This document shows, in pieces, positions 43,627 through 51,954 of a DNA stretch of 64,000 nt. The notes beneath the pieces are model-generated. The model did not search any database. It worked only from the letters and a program-made list of their open reading frames with translations, and had not been told where the DNA came from. Position 1 is the first letter of the stretch. The number at the start of each line of letters is the position of its first letter. The translations under genes were made by a program, and so were the position numbers. The DNA comes from an uncultured Ruminococcus sp. (GTDB lineage: Bacteria > Bacillota > Clostridia > Lachnospirales > Lachnospiraceae). The stretch covers positions 1-64,000 of the forward strand of contig FMEL01000014.1 in NCBI GenBank assembly GCA_900066355.1, read 5' to 3'.

Positions 43627-44607
43627 TCAGTCTGCCGACTCTGTTTGGTTCAGCACCTGTGCAAGGACTTTTGAGTATGCTCTTGCAGCATCTCCGTTCA
43701 TATGACCGTCATAATCGGTATATGCCTTTGCATTATGTGTGAATGCTTTAAAATATTGTGTATTAAAATTAATATAATCCACACCCTGTTCCTCAAAGAA
43801 TTTACCGAAATATTTCCATGCGGCATTGTAGTTGTCGCTATGGTCTTTCAGTGTTGCAATCGGAACCGGGGTTGTTACCGCTACAAATTCAATATCGTTC
43901 TCTTTGCAGAAATCTATCAGCTTCTTCAGATATTCCATATTGGACAGAGCGACTTTGCCATCTTCATATAATTTGATATCTGTCTTTTTCAGTTTAGAAG
44001 TGTCCACTGGATATCTCTCAATAAAACCGCTCTCATGATATTCCTGTGAATCGCTCTTAAGATCTGTAATGCTGTAATCCTTTTTTATTTTCTGAAGGAA
44101 TGTTTCCTTCACTTTCGGCACTTCATAGCTCAGAGAATATTCATACCAGGGAAACAGAATCGTACGGAAATTGCATTTTGCGATTGAGTTCCAGAAATAT
44201 TCCAGTTTTGCCTTTGAAAAAGGAAATTCATGATAGAACAGCAGGTAATTGTTGCCTTCTTCTTTCTCAGAAACAAAATATCCCGGATCCACTTCATAAA
44301 TAATTCTTTTCGGATTCTGTTTCTCAGCAACCAGTCGGGCAAGATAATACGCATCAATTCCGTATTCTCCGCCAACACATAAATTGTGTCCTGTTCTTCC
44401 GGTGATTTCTTCCATCACTTCAGGATCAATATCCATTTTTCCATGAGAGGTGCCCAGAATAATATCATCAAACTGTTCCGTGACGACAGCGTGAACATCA
44501 TTTCTCATAAATGTACATGGATATAGTGCCATATCCAGCCCTTTCAGGAGAATGACACATATTACAAGTATAAGAACTGTTTTTAATATTTTTTTAGAAC
44601 TGTGCAT
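43627..44607 (-). CDS. SGNH/DltD-like membrane-anchored protein
   Basis: A 326-residue protein with an N-terminal membrane anchor (TVLILVICVILLKGLDMALY) and an extracellular SGNH-like domain: the Ser of ILGTSHGKMDI and the Asp-x-x-His pair in TDYDGHMNGDAARAY. It resembles DltD and the AlgJ/AlgX-type proteins that transfer acyl groups to surface polymers together with an MBOAT protein, which here is the gene just upstream, overlapping by 14 bases. It may hand the activated aminoacyl group to its final acceptor. Confidence 0.85.
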   Translation of the reverse strand: MHSSKKILKTVLILVICVILLKGLDMALYPCTFMRNDVHAVVTEQFDDIILGTSHGKMDIDPEVMEEITGRTGHNLCVGGEYGIDAYYLARLVAEKQNPKRIIYEVDPGYFVSEKEEGNNYLLFYHEFPFSKAKLEYFWNSIAKCNFRTILFPWYEYSLSYEVPKVKETFLQKIKKDYSITDLKSDSQEYHESGFIERYPVDTSKLKKTDIKLYEDGKVALSNMEYLKKLIDFCKENDIEFVAVTTPVPIATLKDHSDNYNAAWKYFGKFFEEQGVDYINFNTQYFKAFTHNAKAYTDYDGHMNGDAARAYSKVLAQVLNQTESAD

Positions 44608-46105
44608 AAATAAAACCTCTCGCTACTGCTGTAGAACCAAAGAATCCGATGGAAATCAGCAGACAAAAATATACTGTAACTGTAACAGGAAGAGGAAGTT
44701 TTGCCAGAGATTCCCTGATCTTCATACCTCTCTCCTGAAGTACACTGACTACAAACAAGATTACACATCCTACCGCAAGGATCAGAAGTGCATATGGTGT
44801 AAATGTGGTCCCCTGCTTGCCCGCTGGAATCAGCAGGATCTGTGACGGATTGAATCTGGTCACTGACAGTTTCATCATATGCAGTGCAACTCCCATATTG
44901 TCCGGACGGTCAAAATACATACTGATCACAGTAAGGATAAATGTCCTGATCACCGTGAACACATAATACCATGTTTCCTTTCCGCTGATATGAAGTTTCT
45001 TTTTCCAGCTGCGATAATTACCTGCCATAAGACCACTGAACGCTATGATCAGGCCGTTATACAAACCATAAATAATATATTTCCATGCTGCGCCATGCCA
45101 TACACCAACTACAAAGAAAACAACAATATTTGCAATGCAGATTGGAAGGGTACGTCCTGTCTTTCTGCCGAAGACTTTTTTGGCCCATTTGCTAAAACTT
45201 CCCATCCAGCGTGACAAGGTAACCGGATAAAAAACATAATCCTTCATCCATGTACCAAGTGTGATATGCCAGCGATGCCAGAAATCTGTAACGGAGACTG
45301 CAAAGAACGGGCGCTTGAAGTTTTCATCCAGTTCAATTCCAAACATAGATGCAATACCAATGACAACATCCATTCCTCCGGAAAAGTCCGCATACAGCTG
45401 AAGTGTATACAAAAGAATTCCGATCAGCGCAAGTCCACTGTACTGATCTGGATTTGCAAAAATCTCATCTACAAATACCGCTGCCCAGTCTGCAAGGATC
45501 ATCTTTTTGAAAAATCCCCATAAAATACGTTCAAACCCTCTGGCAATATTTTTACCCTCGAATTTATGTGGCGCGTAAAGCTGATTTGCAAGACGGCTGT
45601 ATCTTCCGATCGGTCCCTGAAGTATCTGCGGAAAGAAAGATACAAACAATGCATATTTCAAAGGATGTTTCTCTGCTTCGCAGCGTTTCCAGTAGACATC
45701 CAGAAGATAGCCTGATGACTGGAAAGTATAGAAGGAAATTCCAAGAGGAAGCAGGATCGCCATACCTCTTAAATTCATATGAAACAGTGCATTCAGATTT
45801 TCGATTGCAAAATTGGTATACTTAACTACCCCAAGCATACCAAAGTTTAAAATCAGACCGAGAATTAATATATTCCGTGCTGCTTTATGATTTCCCTTTG
45901 TTTCCATTTTCTCAATCATAAGAGCTGCAAGCCACGTAACAATCGTAGAAAACAGGATGAACACGACAAATCTCAGACCGCCTGCTATGTAATAAATATA
46001 GCTGAATACCAGAAGTACCAGCCACTGCCATTTATGAGGCACTATGTAATAAACCAGTACAGATGCCACTACAAACAACAGAAACAGATTTGATACTAAC
46101 GACAT
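44594..46105 (-). CDS. MBOAT-family O-acyltransferase (DltB/AlgI-like)
   Basis: A 503-residue polytopic membrane protein. I use ATG 46105 behind GCAGGAGA; the longer frame to 46144 would reach into a hairpin. Family motifs are clear: DFWHRWHITLGTWMKDYVFY and, near the middle of the protein, VGVWHGAAWKYIIYGLYNG, with the MBOAT-type conserved His in WHGA. About twelve membrane helices. It is the first gene of the operon and is the expected channel or transferase that moves the activated group across the membrane, as DltB does for D-alanine. Confidence 0.94.
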   Translation of the reverse strand: MSLVSNLFLLFVVASVLVYYIVPHKWQWLVLLVFSYIYYIAGGLRFVVFILFSTIVTWLAALMIEKMETKGNHKAARNILILGLILNFGMLGVVKYTNFAIENLNALFHMNLRGMAILLPLGISFYTFQSSGYLLDVYWKRCEAEKHPLKYALFVSFFPQILQGPIGRYSRLANQLYAPHKFEGKNIARGFERILWGFFKKMILADWAAVFVDEIFANPDQYSGLALIGILLYTLQLYADFSGGMDVVIGIASMFGIELDENFKRPFFAVSVTDFWHRWHITLGTWMKDYVFYPVTLSRWMGSFSKWAKKVFGRKTGRTLPICIANIVVFFVVGVWHGAAWKYIIYGLYNGLIIAFSGLMAGNYRSWKKKLHISGKETWYYVFTVIRTFILTVISMYFDRPDNMGVALHMMKLSVTRFNPSQILLIPAGKQGTTFTPYALLILAVGCVILFVVSVLQERGMKIRESLAKLPLPVTVTVYFCLLISIGFFGSTAVARGFIYAQF

Positions 46106-46131
46106 AATAATTTCTCCTGCATAGACCACAA

Positions 46132-46168
46132 CAGGGCGCTGCACTAATTTCTTAATGCAGCGCCCTGC
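46132..46168. terminator. Perfect 12-bp hairpin before the dlt-like operon
   Basis: CAGGGCGCTGCA (46132-46143) is the exact reverse complement of 46157-46168, with a 13-base loop, 27 bases upstream of the MBOAT start. There is no T run on the minus strand side, so it might be a plus-strand terminator, a protective 5' stem on the minus-strand mRNA, or an attenuator. Confidence 0.5.
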
Positions 46169-46187
46169 CTCTTTGTATTAATTTAGT

Positions 46188-46330
46188 GTAACTGTTCAGT
46201 ACCCTCACAGTTACGAGTCAAAATGCATTCCAAATCACCTTCGGTGATGGCATTTTGCCTTATATGTCTCGGGATTTTGGCAAAAAACATGCCAAAACGC
46301 CTCGCGGGATACTGCCTTCTGAATAGTTAC
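46188..46330. repeat. MITE-like repeat of about 143 bp
   Basis: The ends GTAACTGTTCAG (46188-46199) and CTGAATAGTTAC (46319-46330) are inverted with one mismatch. Inside are two hairpins, one of CAAAATGC type with a TTCG loop and one around TTTTGGCA/TGCCAAAA. A second, left-end-only copy of the same sequence lies at 60185-60219. No protein is encoded. This fits a small non-autonomous dispersed repeat. Confidence 0.65.
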
Positions 46331-46333
46331 AAT

Positions 46334-47116
46334 TTAGTTCAAAATTGCATCATCCAGACATCCGTCACCGGCACCATCATCAGAGCTATCATCATAATCA
46401 GAACTGTCATCATAATCATAACTGTCGTCATAATCATAGCTTTCGTCATAATCATAGCTTTCGTTGTAATCATAACTATTGTCATAACTTTCTGTAGTTG
46501 CCTGTGCTGCCGGCGATGCTGTTGGTGTCGGTGCCAGTGCCTTCTCTGTATCCAGAGTATTGATGGATTTCTTCTGGCTTGTGCTGTCAAATACGAGGTA
46601 TGCTACACTGCCTTCCAGATGAAGCTCAGCTTCTTCCGTATCACCAAACGGGAATGTATGGATTTCAGCGGTTGTTCCATCTTCAAAAGTAAGCTGAATG
46701 TTGTATTTCTGAACTTCACTTTCTTTTGCTTTGGTCTCGTCCGTCTTTTCTGTATCTGCAGTTTCATCTTTTTTGTTTGTGTCAAACCACAGTTCGCGTT
46801 CTTCGTCTGCTGCAAACTTGTCGTCTTCTTTCAGAAAATTTTCCGGATATTTCTCATCTTTTTCATTCTTAACGGCAAATCCTGTGACTACTTTACCGGT
46901 CAGATTTTTAAGTTTGACATCCAGAACACCTTCTGTTTCTTTCTCTGGTTTCTCGCCGATGGTCTTTAATTCTTCTGTCTTAGCTTCGGAAGTCTCGTCT
47001 GCTTTTGCAGTATCTTCTGTCTGTGCAGTCGTATCTGCTGCCATAGCTGTCTGTGCAAATAACATGCTGCTTCCGATTATCGCTGTCATTAATACTGTTA
47101 CAAGTTTTCTTTTCAT
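46334..47116 (-). CDS. Secreted protein with Asp/Tyr-rich tandem repeats at the C-terminus
   Basis: A 260-residue exported protein. Signal peptide KLVTVLMTAIIGSSMLFAQT, then an acidic Thr/Glu/Lys segment, a central beta-type domain (LKNLTGKVVTGFAVKNEKDE through EGSVAYLVFDSTS), a Pro/Thr spacer, and a C-terminal block of six-residue repeats SYDYDE/D/N. The repeats come from an 18-bp DNA unit at about 46390-46495 that is near-identical between copies, so copy number may vary. The dense Asp suggests divalent-metal or cationic-surface binding, but this is not shown. Related proteins with an N-terminal DUF of this kind are common in Lachnospiraceae. Confidence 0.75.
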   Translation of the reverse strand: MKRKLVTVLMTAIIGSSMLFAQTAMAADTTAQTEDTAKADETSEAKTEELKTIGEKPEKETEGVLDVKLKNLTGKVVTGFAVKNEKDEKYPENFLKEDDKFAADEERELWFDTNKKDETADTEKTDETKAKESEVQKYNIQLTFEDGTTAEIHTFPFGDTEEAELHLEGSVAYLVFDSTSQKKSINTLDTEKALAPTPTASPAAQATTESYDNSYDYNESYDYDESYDYDDSYDYDDSSDYDDSSDDGAGDGCLDDAILN

Positions 47117-47140
47117 GATTCTAATCTCTCCTGTGATCTC

Positions 47141-47875
47141 TTATCTGCCTTTGCTTGTTTTAACATACTGAAGGGTACCCTTCTGTCCATAAGTGATCTT
47201 GTATCCGGTGTAACCCTTCTTGCCAAATTCACTCTGGAAATTCGGATCATATACATAAGTCTTTCCGTTGGATTTGATTTCTACCCATGCATGTGGTGCC
47301 AGACCTTTTCCTTTCTTTACAGATCCTTTTACATATTTTGCATCATATCCGGCAACTTTTGCCATCTGATAGAAAGTAGCCGCCTGTACATAGCAGTCAC
47401 CACGGCCTGTCTGGAAGCCATATTTTGCATAATTAGTAACGTTTTTCTTCGCAACTTTGTAGTTTCCTGCATAGCGAACGGAAGATGACCAGTTAAATGC
47501 CTTCTTAAGGTTGCCGCCACATTTCTTCAGACGGATAGCAGCCAGTGTCTCTACAGCGGACAGTTTTTTTGCACGACCGTTTTTGGCAATCTTATAATAA
47601 GTTTTTGCATTGTATTTGTAATATTTTTTATTTGTTACAAGTTTGCCGTTCTTTGCAAATACATAAGTATACTTGCCGATTTTCTTTACACCGGTAACCT
47701 TCTTACCATTTTTATCATAATAATATTTATGATTTTTGCTCCATGCATTCTTAAGTGTTTTTGTGGTTGTAGTTGCTGCTGCAACTGTCTGCACATCCAT
47801 AATCGGAGCTGCTGCTGGTGCTGCCGCGATCACTGCACTGAGAAGCATTGCAGTAATTTTCTTATTTACTTTCAT
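47141..47875 (-). CDS. Secreted transglutaminase-like protein with wall-binding repeats
   Basis: A 244-residue exported protein. After the signal peptide come two or three Lys/Tyr/Gly wall-binding-type repeats (YYYDKNGKKVTGVKKIGKYT) and a C-terminal transglutaminase-like domain with the catalytic Cys (TGRGDCYVQAATFYQMAKVA), His (APHAWVEIKSNGK) and Asp (YVYDPNFQSEF) all present. It may hydrolyse or cross-link peptides or proteins at the wall. It lies in a group of four secreted-protein genes. Confidence 0.85.
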   Translation of the reverse strand: MKVNKKITAMLLSAVIAAAPAAAPIMDVQTVAAATTTTKTLKNAWSKNHKYYYDKNGKKVTGVKKIGKYTYVFAKNGKLVTNKKYYKYNAKTYYKIAKNGRAKKLSAVETLAAIRLKKCGGNLKKAFNWSSSVRYAGNYKVAKKNVTNYAKYGFQTGRGDCYVQAATFYQMAKVAGYDAKYVKGSVKKGKGLAPHAWVEIKSNGKTYVYDPNFQSEFGKKGYTGYKITYGQKGTLQYVKTSKGR

Positions 47876-47904
47876 TTTTCATTCTCCTTTTCGCTTATTT
47901 ATTT

Positions 47905-48555
47905 TTAGTATCTCTGTGATACACTTTCCACGATTTCGGCATTTGCATCCTTACCTGTCGGGCGGAATACACTCAATTCAATATTGTCATATACATAAAC
48001 GACATCGCTTCCGTTTCCATTACCAAAGCAGCTTTCACCGGTAACAGATACTTTTTTGTATTTGCCGAGAAGTTTCTTGATCTGAGCTGCATTGCTGTTG
48101 ATTTTGGCGGCGTTTCTGTACATTACAGTTTTTTTCTTGTCGTATACACCTTTTGAATTAAAGAAATACAGATTAGGCATACTATATGCAGAAGTACTTC
48201 CACCGCGAAGGCCTTTTACCATATGTCCCTGATAGTCAAATCCATAATATTTACCCTTGATTTTTTTGACAAGAACACCGGTCTTGCCCATAGCAGCTTT
48301 GTTTGCCTGATAAGCTCTGCCTTTTTTGTCAAAGTAGAATCTGTATTTTTTCTTTCCCACTTTAATGGTACGCCATTTGTTGCAGACTTTCTTTCCGTTT
48401 TCGTAAGCGTAATACTTGCCTTTGACTTTTTTCAGTTTGGTTTTTTTCTTGGCTGCTGCCTCTACCGTAACCGGCTGTGTGGCTGCTGTAACCACCGGTG
48501 CTGTAACGAGAAGCATGAGCAGCAGAACCGCAAATACTTTTTTGAACTTTTTCAT
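47905..48555 (-). CDS. Secreted protein with wall-binding repeats
   Basis: A 216-residue exported protein. Signal peptide (VFAVLLLMLLVTAPVVTAAT) followed by Lys/Tyr-rich repeats like those of choline-binding proteins (KVKGKYYAYENGKKVCNKWR, KIKGKYYGFDYQGHMVKGLR). The last 60 residues (KVSVTGESCFGNGNGSDVVY) form a separate beta-type segment without recognised family. It is a neighbour of two transglutaminase-like proteins and could be a partner or substrate. Confidence 0.8.
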   Translation of the reverse strand: MKKFKKVFAVLLLMLLVTAPVVTAATQPVTVEAAAKKKTKLKKVKGKYYAYENGKKVCNKWRTIKVGKKKYRFYFDKKGRAYQANKAAMGKTGVLVKKIKGKYYGFDYQGHMVKGLRGGSTSAYSMPNLYFFNSKGVYDKKKTVMYRNAAKINSNAAQIKKLLGKYKKVSVTGESCFGNGNGSDVVYVYDNIELSVFRPTGKDANAEIVESVSQRY

Positions 48556-48576
48556 GTTTCCTCTCCTTATTTAATA

Positions 48577-49506
48577 TTAAAATTTTATTTTGTACTGCAC
48601 TGTATATGCAGGACGGGAACTTGCTCCAAATAATGTGCCGTACATGTTATCATAATACAGTCCATCAATCACAACAAAGCTATGTCCGTCCGGAATTGTA
48701 ATGACATATGGCTGATAGCCAAGCTCCTTCGCTACTGCCGCTACTGAACTGGAAATACCATAACAGTTGCCTGTCAGTCCATTCTGGAACATCTGAAGTG
48801 CATATTTATACACCCAGGTTTTTTTCTTAAATTCAGCCGGTGTCGGATCCATATTTCCGACGAACCGATTATACCATATAATCTGATTAAAACAAGCACG
48901 TAATTTCTGCCGTTTGCTCATTTTTGACGTGGTATGCAGTGAAATAAATCTCCTGGCCGCTGCCTTACAGAGGGCTTTCGTGGATGTGGCATAACCATTT
49001 TTATTTAACCGAATGCCATCTACAGTCTGATTCACCGCACATTTTCCTGTTTTGGATGCATAATATACCTTATTTCCAAGCTTCTGCCATCCTTTTACTG
49101 CCTTACCTTTTTTGTTCACGATATATGTTCTGTTCTGTATTCTGACAGCTTTCGTCTTCCCTGGAGTAAGTTTGCGTGCCAGCGAATCAAACACATAATA
49201 TGTTCCTTTCACTTTGCAGGCACCGTTTCGTGCTGCCACACCATCTGACTTAAACCAGTAATACCTGCCTTTGATCTTTTTCCATTTGTTCTTTATGGTT
49301 TTGCCCTTTATGTAATAGTGGTAGCCGTCTTTCTCCCTGACCAGTCCTTTTTTGACTGTCCTGGTAACAGTTGCTGCCGTAGTTTCGGTCACTTTCGTCT
49401 GTCCTTCTGTACTATCAGCATACACAACCGTTCGTCCGGATACAGTCAGTAATATAATAGCAAATACTATTGCACACACTGTAATATTCAGATTCTTTTT
49501 CCCCAT
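48577..49506 (-). CDS. Secreted transglutaminase-like protein with wall-binding repeats
   Basis: A 309-residue exported protein. I use ATG 49506 with AAGGAGAG upstream; the frame runs to 49527. Signal peptide (NITVCAIVFAIILLTVSGRT), then four wall-binding-type repeats (YHYYIKGKTIKNKWKKIKGR and others), then a transglutaminase-like domain with Cys (GLTGNCYGISSSVAAVAKEL), His (DGHSFVVIDG) and Asp (YYDNMYG). It resembles the peptidase-like transglutaminases of gut Clostridia. First gene of this group on the minus strand. Confidence 0.85.
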   Translation of the reverse strand: MGKKNLNITVCAIVFAIILLTVSGRTVVYADSTEGQTKVTETTAATVTRTVKKGLVREKDGYHYYIKGKTIKNKWKKIKGRYYWFKSDGVAARNGACKVKGTYYVFDSLARKLTPGKTKAVRIQNRTYIVNKKGKAVKGWQKLGNKVYYASKTGKCAVNQTVDGIRLNKNGYATSTKALCKAAARRFISLHTTSKMSKRQKLRACFNQIIWYNRFVGNMDPTPAEFKKKTWVYKYALQMFQNGLTGNCYGISSSVAAVAKELGYQPYVITIPDGHSFVVIDGLYYDNMYGTLFGASSRPAYTVQYKIKF

Positions 49507-49587
49507 ATCCTTTCTCTCTCCTTCCATGCGTTATATTATAATATATACTCTATGTAAATTCAATCTGTCAGAACTGATTTTACGCAT

Positions 49588-49624
49588 AAAAAACACCGAT
49601 ATACATCACTGTATTTCGGTGTTT
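49588..49624 (-). terminator. Terminator after tRNA-Pro
   Basis: AAACACCGA (49591-49599) pairs with TCGGTGTTT (49616-49624). On the minus strand the stem is followed by six T, 20 bases after the tRNA. Confidence 0.8.
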
Positions 49625-49643
49625 CTGTCATCCATATCCTCAA

Positions 49644-49717
49644 TCGGGGCAACAGGATTTGAACCTGCGACCTCACGGCCCCCAGCCGTGCGCGCTACCA
49701 AGCTACGCCATACCCCG
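49644..49717 (-). tRNA. tRNA-Pro (anticodon GGG)
   Basis: Acceptor CGGGGTA/TGCCCCG, D arm GCGT/GCGC-type, anticodon stem CACGG/CCGTG with loop CTGGGGG (anticodon GGG), T arm with TTCAAAT. Discriminator A; CCA not encoded. Confidence 0.95.
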
Positions 49718-49785
49718 GTGAGGATTATTATAGCAATCTGTTTTCTGTTTTGCAACCGTTTTCTCTCTGATTCCCTCTATATATT

Positions 49786-51954
49786 TCAGTTCTGAATATG
49801 AATCTGATTCCGCACAACATCGGTGTGGCTATATCTGTCATATCTTGTCTTTTTATTCGTAAAGGTTACGGCTGCCACTTTATTATTTCGATCCAGCACA
49901 GCAATCCCGTTTCTGTCATTCAGACTTACATTCGAAGTCTGTGCCGTGATGCTCTCAAACACATAACGCAGAGTTTTCTTTTCGCTGACCGTATACTTTC
50001 CCATCGGAAGATTGGTAAATGTACAGCTTATCACCGCATACTCTCCGTCTGTCAGATACTCTCCTTTTCTGAATTCCACATAATCTTCATACATATGTGT
50101 AATATCGCTGGTATCTGTTCCGCGGACACTGAAACGAAACACAGGATTTCCGTGCGCCCATGTAATATCCTGTTCCCGAATCCTTTTTGTGACAGTAATC
50201 TGCCCGTCTGTCGGTTCTTTTGGGATTTCTCCTTTCACCCATGAGGAATTTGTCTGCTGTGTATCCTGCATTTTATCCGAAATAATTGTTCTGGAAGCCT
50301 TATTTTCAATAGTATAAATATTTTCATTTTTTCTGTAATGTCCATGAGCTTCTATCGTGTCATTATTTCCGGCCGTGACTTTTATCCGGAAATAATAAGT
50401 CACATCGTTATATGCCTCATCCGTCTTCAGAAATGCCGTATTAGCTGTAAACGTTACTGTATTCTGTACATTTTGAATACTAAACCGATCTGTTACATCT
50501 TTTCCGGATGCAGTTGTCACACTGGCACTTTGAAACTGAAGGCATGAATCCAGCGTATCCTGTAGCGTGAAAGCTGAATAAGAACCAGGCAGAAGTCTCT
50601 GGCTGATCATATAATCAAAATTTTTTCCTTCTGCTATTTCGTAAGGCGGATCAGTCTGTGTATATTCATGCCTGCTCATCTGTTCATAATCCATCCCGTC
50701 ATCTCCGACTTTCTTTTCGGGACCCGGATTTGGTTCATATGTTCCCACTGTTTTACCTGTTGTCGAAAAATAAGCATTTTGTGGGTATGTAGCAGTTTTC
50801 CAGTTTTCCTGTGAATTCCAGTTCACCATAAAATAACCGTCAAAATCAAGCTGACACCACGCCTTTACATCGTCACTTTCTGCATCTATCCCTTCTGGGC
50901 TTGCTATCTCATTATAAATCGAACCATTTGCTATACTTCCAGTTATTTTCTTCAGATAATTATAACCCTTTCGCAAATATATATGATTTACACCCCATCC
51001 GTCATAAACACGAATCCCCTGTCCGGCATCCAGATCTTTCATTGTTACATGTCCTTTAGGAGATATTTTGTTTTGTGTTGCGTGATCCAGAAATTCAAAG
51101 CGGAATCTTACGGTTCCTACAGCAATTGTATTTAATGCAAGTTTATCTTTGTAAAATAATATACATGGAATAATTTTTTTGCCATTTTTCCCCACATGAT
51201 TTTTATTTACAGCACCCCATTTTACAGCTGTCACTTTCAGATCCACGATTTTTCCATTATATTCCCCTACATTGCTGTATATGGCTGTGATCGGTTCTGT
51301 ATAATCCTTATCATCAATTGCACATCCGTAAAATGTTTTACAATAATTCTCTGTAAATCCACGTTCATCACCATACCAGTCATGCATCTTTGCATTCAGT
51401 GTTCCATTATGCCTGCTGATAGATGTAAGCTTTGTCGTATTCTTGCGAAATGCATATGTAAATGCATATTCATCCCGCATTTTATATCCTGCCTCTACCC
51501 ACTGCACCGGAACACGACTTGCCGCTCTCGCTACCATGGCTTCCGGATCAGCTGTTTCCGCTTCCTGATGATCTTCTTCTAACTCCTCGTCTCCATCCGA
51601 AAATGTTTCATCTGTATTAAATTCAATAGCCGAAACTTCTTCTGAGTCAGATTCTGCGTCAGAAATCTCCACATCCTCACTTTCTGTCAGATCAATATCC
51701 GTTCCGTCCACTTCATCCTCTTCACTTTCATCTACAATAATTTCCCCGGTGTCGTTGTCTCCCATGCCATTTTCATTATCCCCGAGCGTTTCTCCGGTGT
51801 TTTCGCTTTCCGCGTCTCCCAAAATGTCTTCCAAATCTGTCACTTCTTCCGATTCTGCATAGGCCGATGCAAATTCAATAGATGTCTGTGCTCCGCACCA
51901 CATACCCAAAGTTACGGCAAGTGCAAGGCAGACCCCTGTGATTTTTCTTTTCAT
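49786..51954 (-). CDS. Large secreted adhesin with a C-terminal Cna_B-like domain
   Basis: A 722-residue exported protein, last gene of the SipW/TasA-like cluster. The ATG at 51954 overlaps the previous stop (ATGA). Signal peptide (GVCLALAVTLGMWCGAQTS), a very acidic spacer (about 25-140), a central beta-rich region (with YNYLKKITGSIANGSIYNEI and a pilin-type strand ITVTKRIREQDITWA), and a C-terminal Cna_B/prealbumin-like fold near 600-700. No LPXTG motif is visible; the C-terminus (DVVRNQIHIQN) is short. It may be a fibre-associated or adhesive protein linked to the TasA-like subunits. Confidence 0.78.
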   Translation of the reverse strand: MKRKITGVCLALAVTLGMWCGAQTSIEFASAYAESEEVTDLEDILGDAESENTGETLGDNENGMGDNDTGEIIVDESEEDEVDGTDIDLTESEDVEISDAESDSEEVSAIEFNTDETFSDGDEELEEDHQEAETADPEAMVARAASRVPVQWVEAGYKMRDEYAFTYAFRKNTTKLTSISRHNGTLNAKMHDWYGDERGFTENYCKTFYGCAIDDKDYTEPITAIYSNVGEYNGKIVDLKVTAVKWGAVNKNHVGKNGKKIIPCILFYKDKLALNTIAVGTVRFRFEFLDHATQNKISPKGHVTMKDLDAGQGIRVYDGWGVNHIYLRKGYNYLKKITGSIANGSIYNEIASPEGIDAESDDVKAWCQLDFDGYFMVNWNSQENWKTATYPQNAYFSTTGKTVGTYEPNPGPEKKVGDDGMDYEQMSRHEYTQTDPPYEIAEGKNFDYMISQRLLPGSYSAFTLQDTLDSCLQFQSASVTTASGKDVTDRFSIQNVQNTVTFTANTAFLKTDEAYNDVTYYFRIKVTAGNNDTIEAHGHYRKNENIYTIENKASRTIISDKMQDTQQTNSSWVKGEIPKEPTDGQITVTKRIREQDITWAHGNPVFRFSVRGTDTSDITHMYEDYVEFRKGEYLTDGEYAVISCTFTNLPMGKYTVSEKKTLRYVFESITAQTSNVSLNDRNGIAVLDRNNKVAAVTFTNKKTRYDRYSHTDVVRNQIHIQN

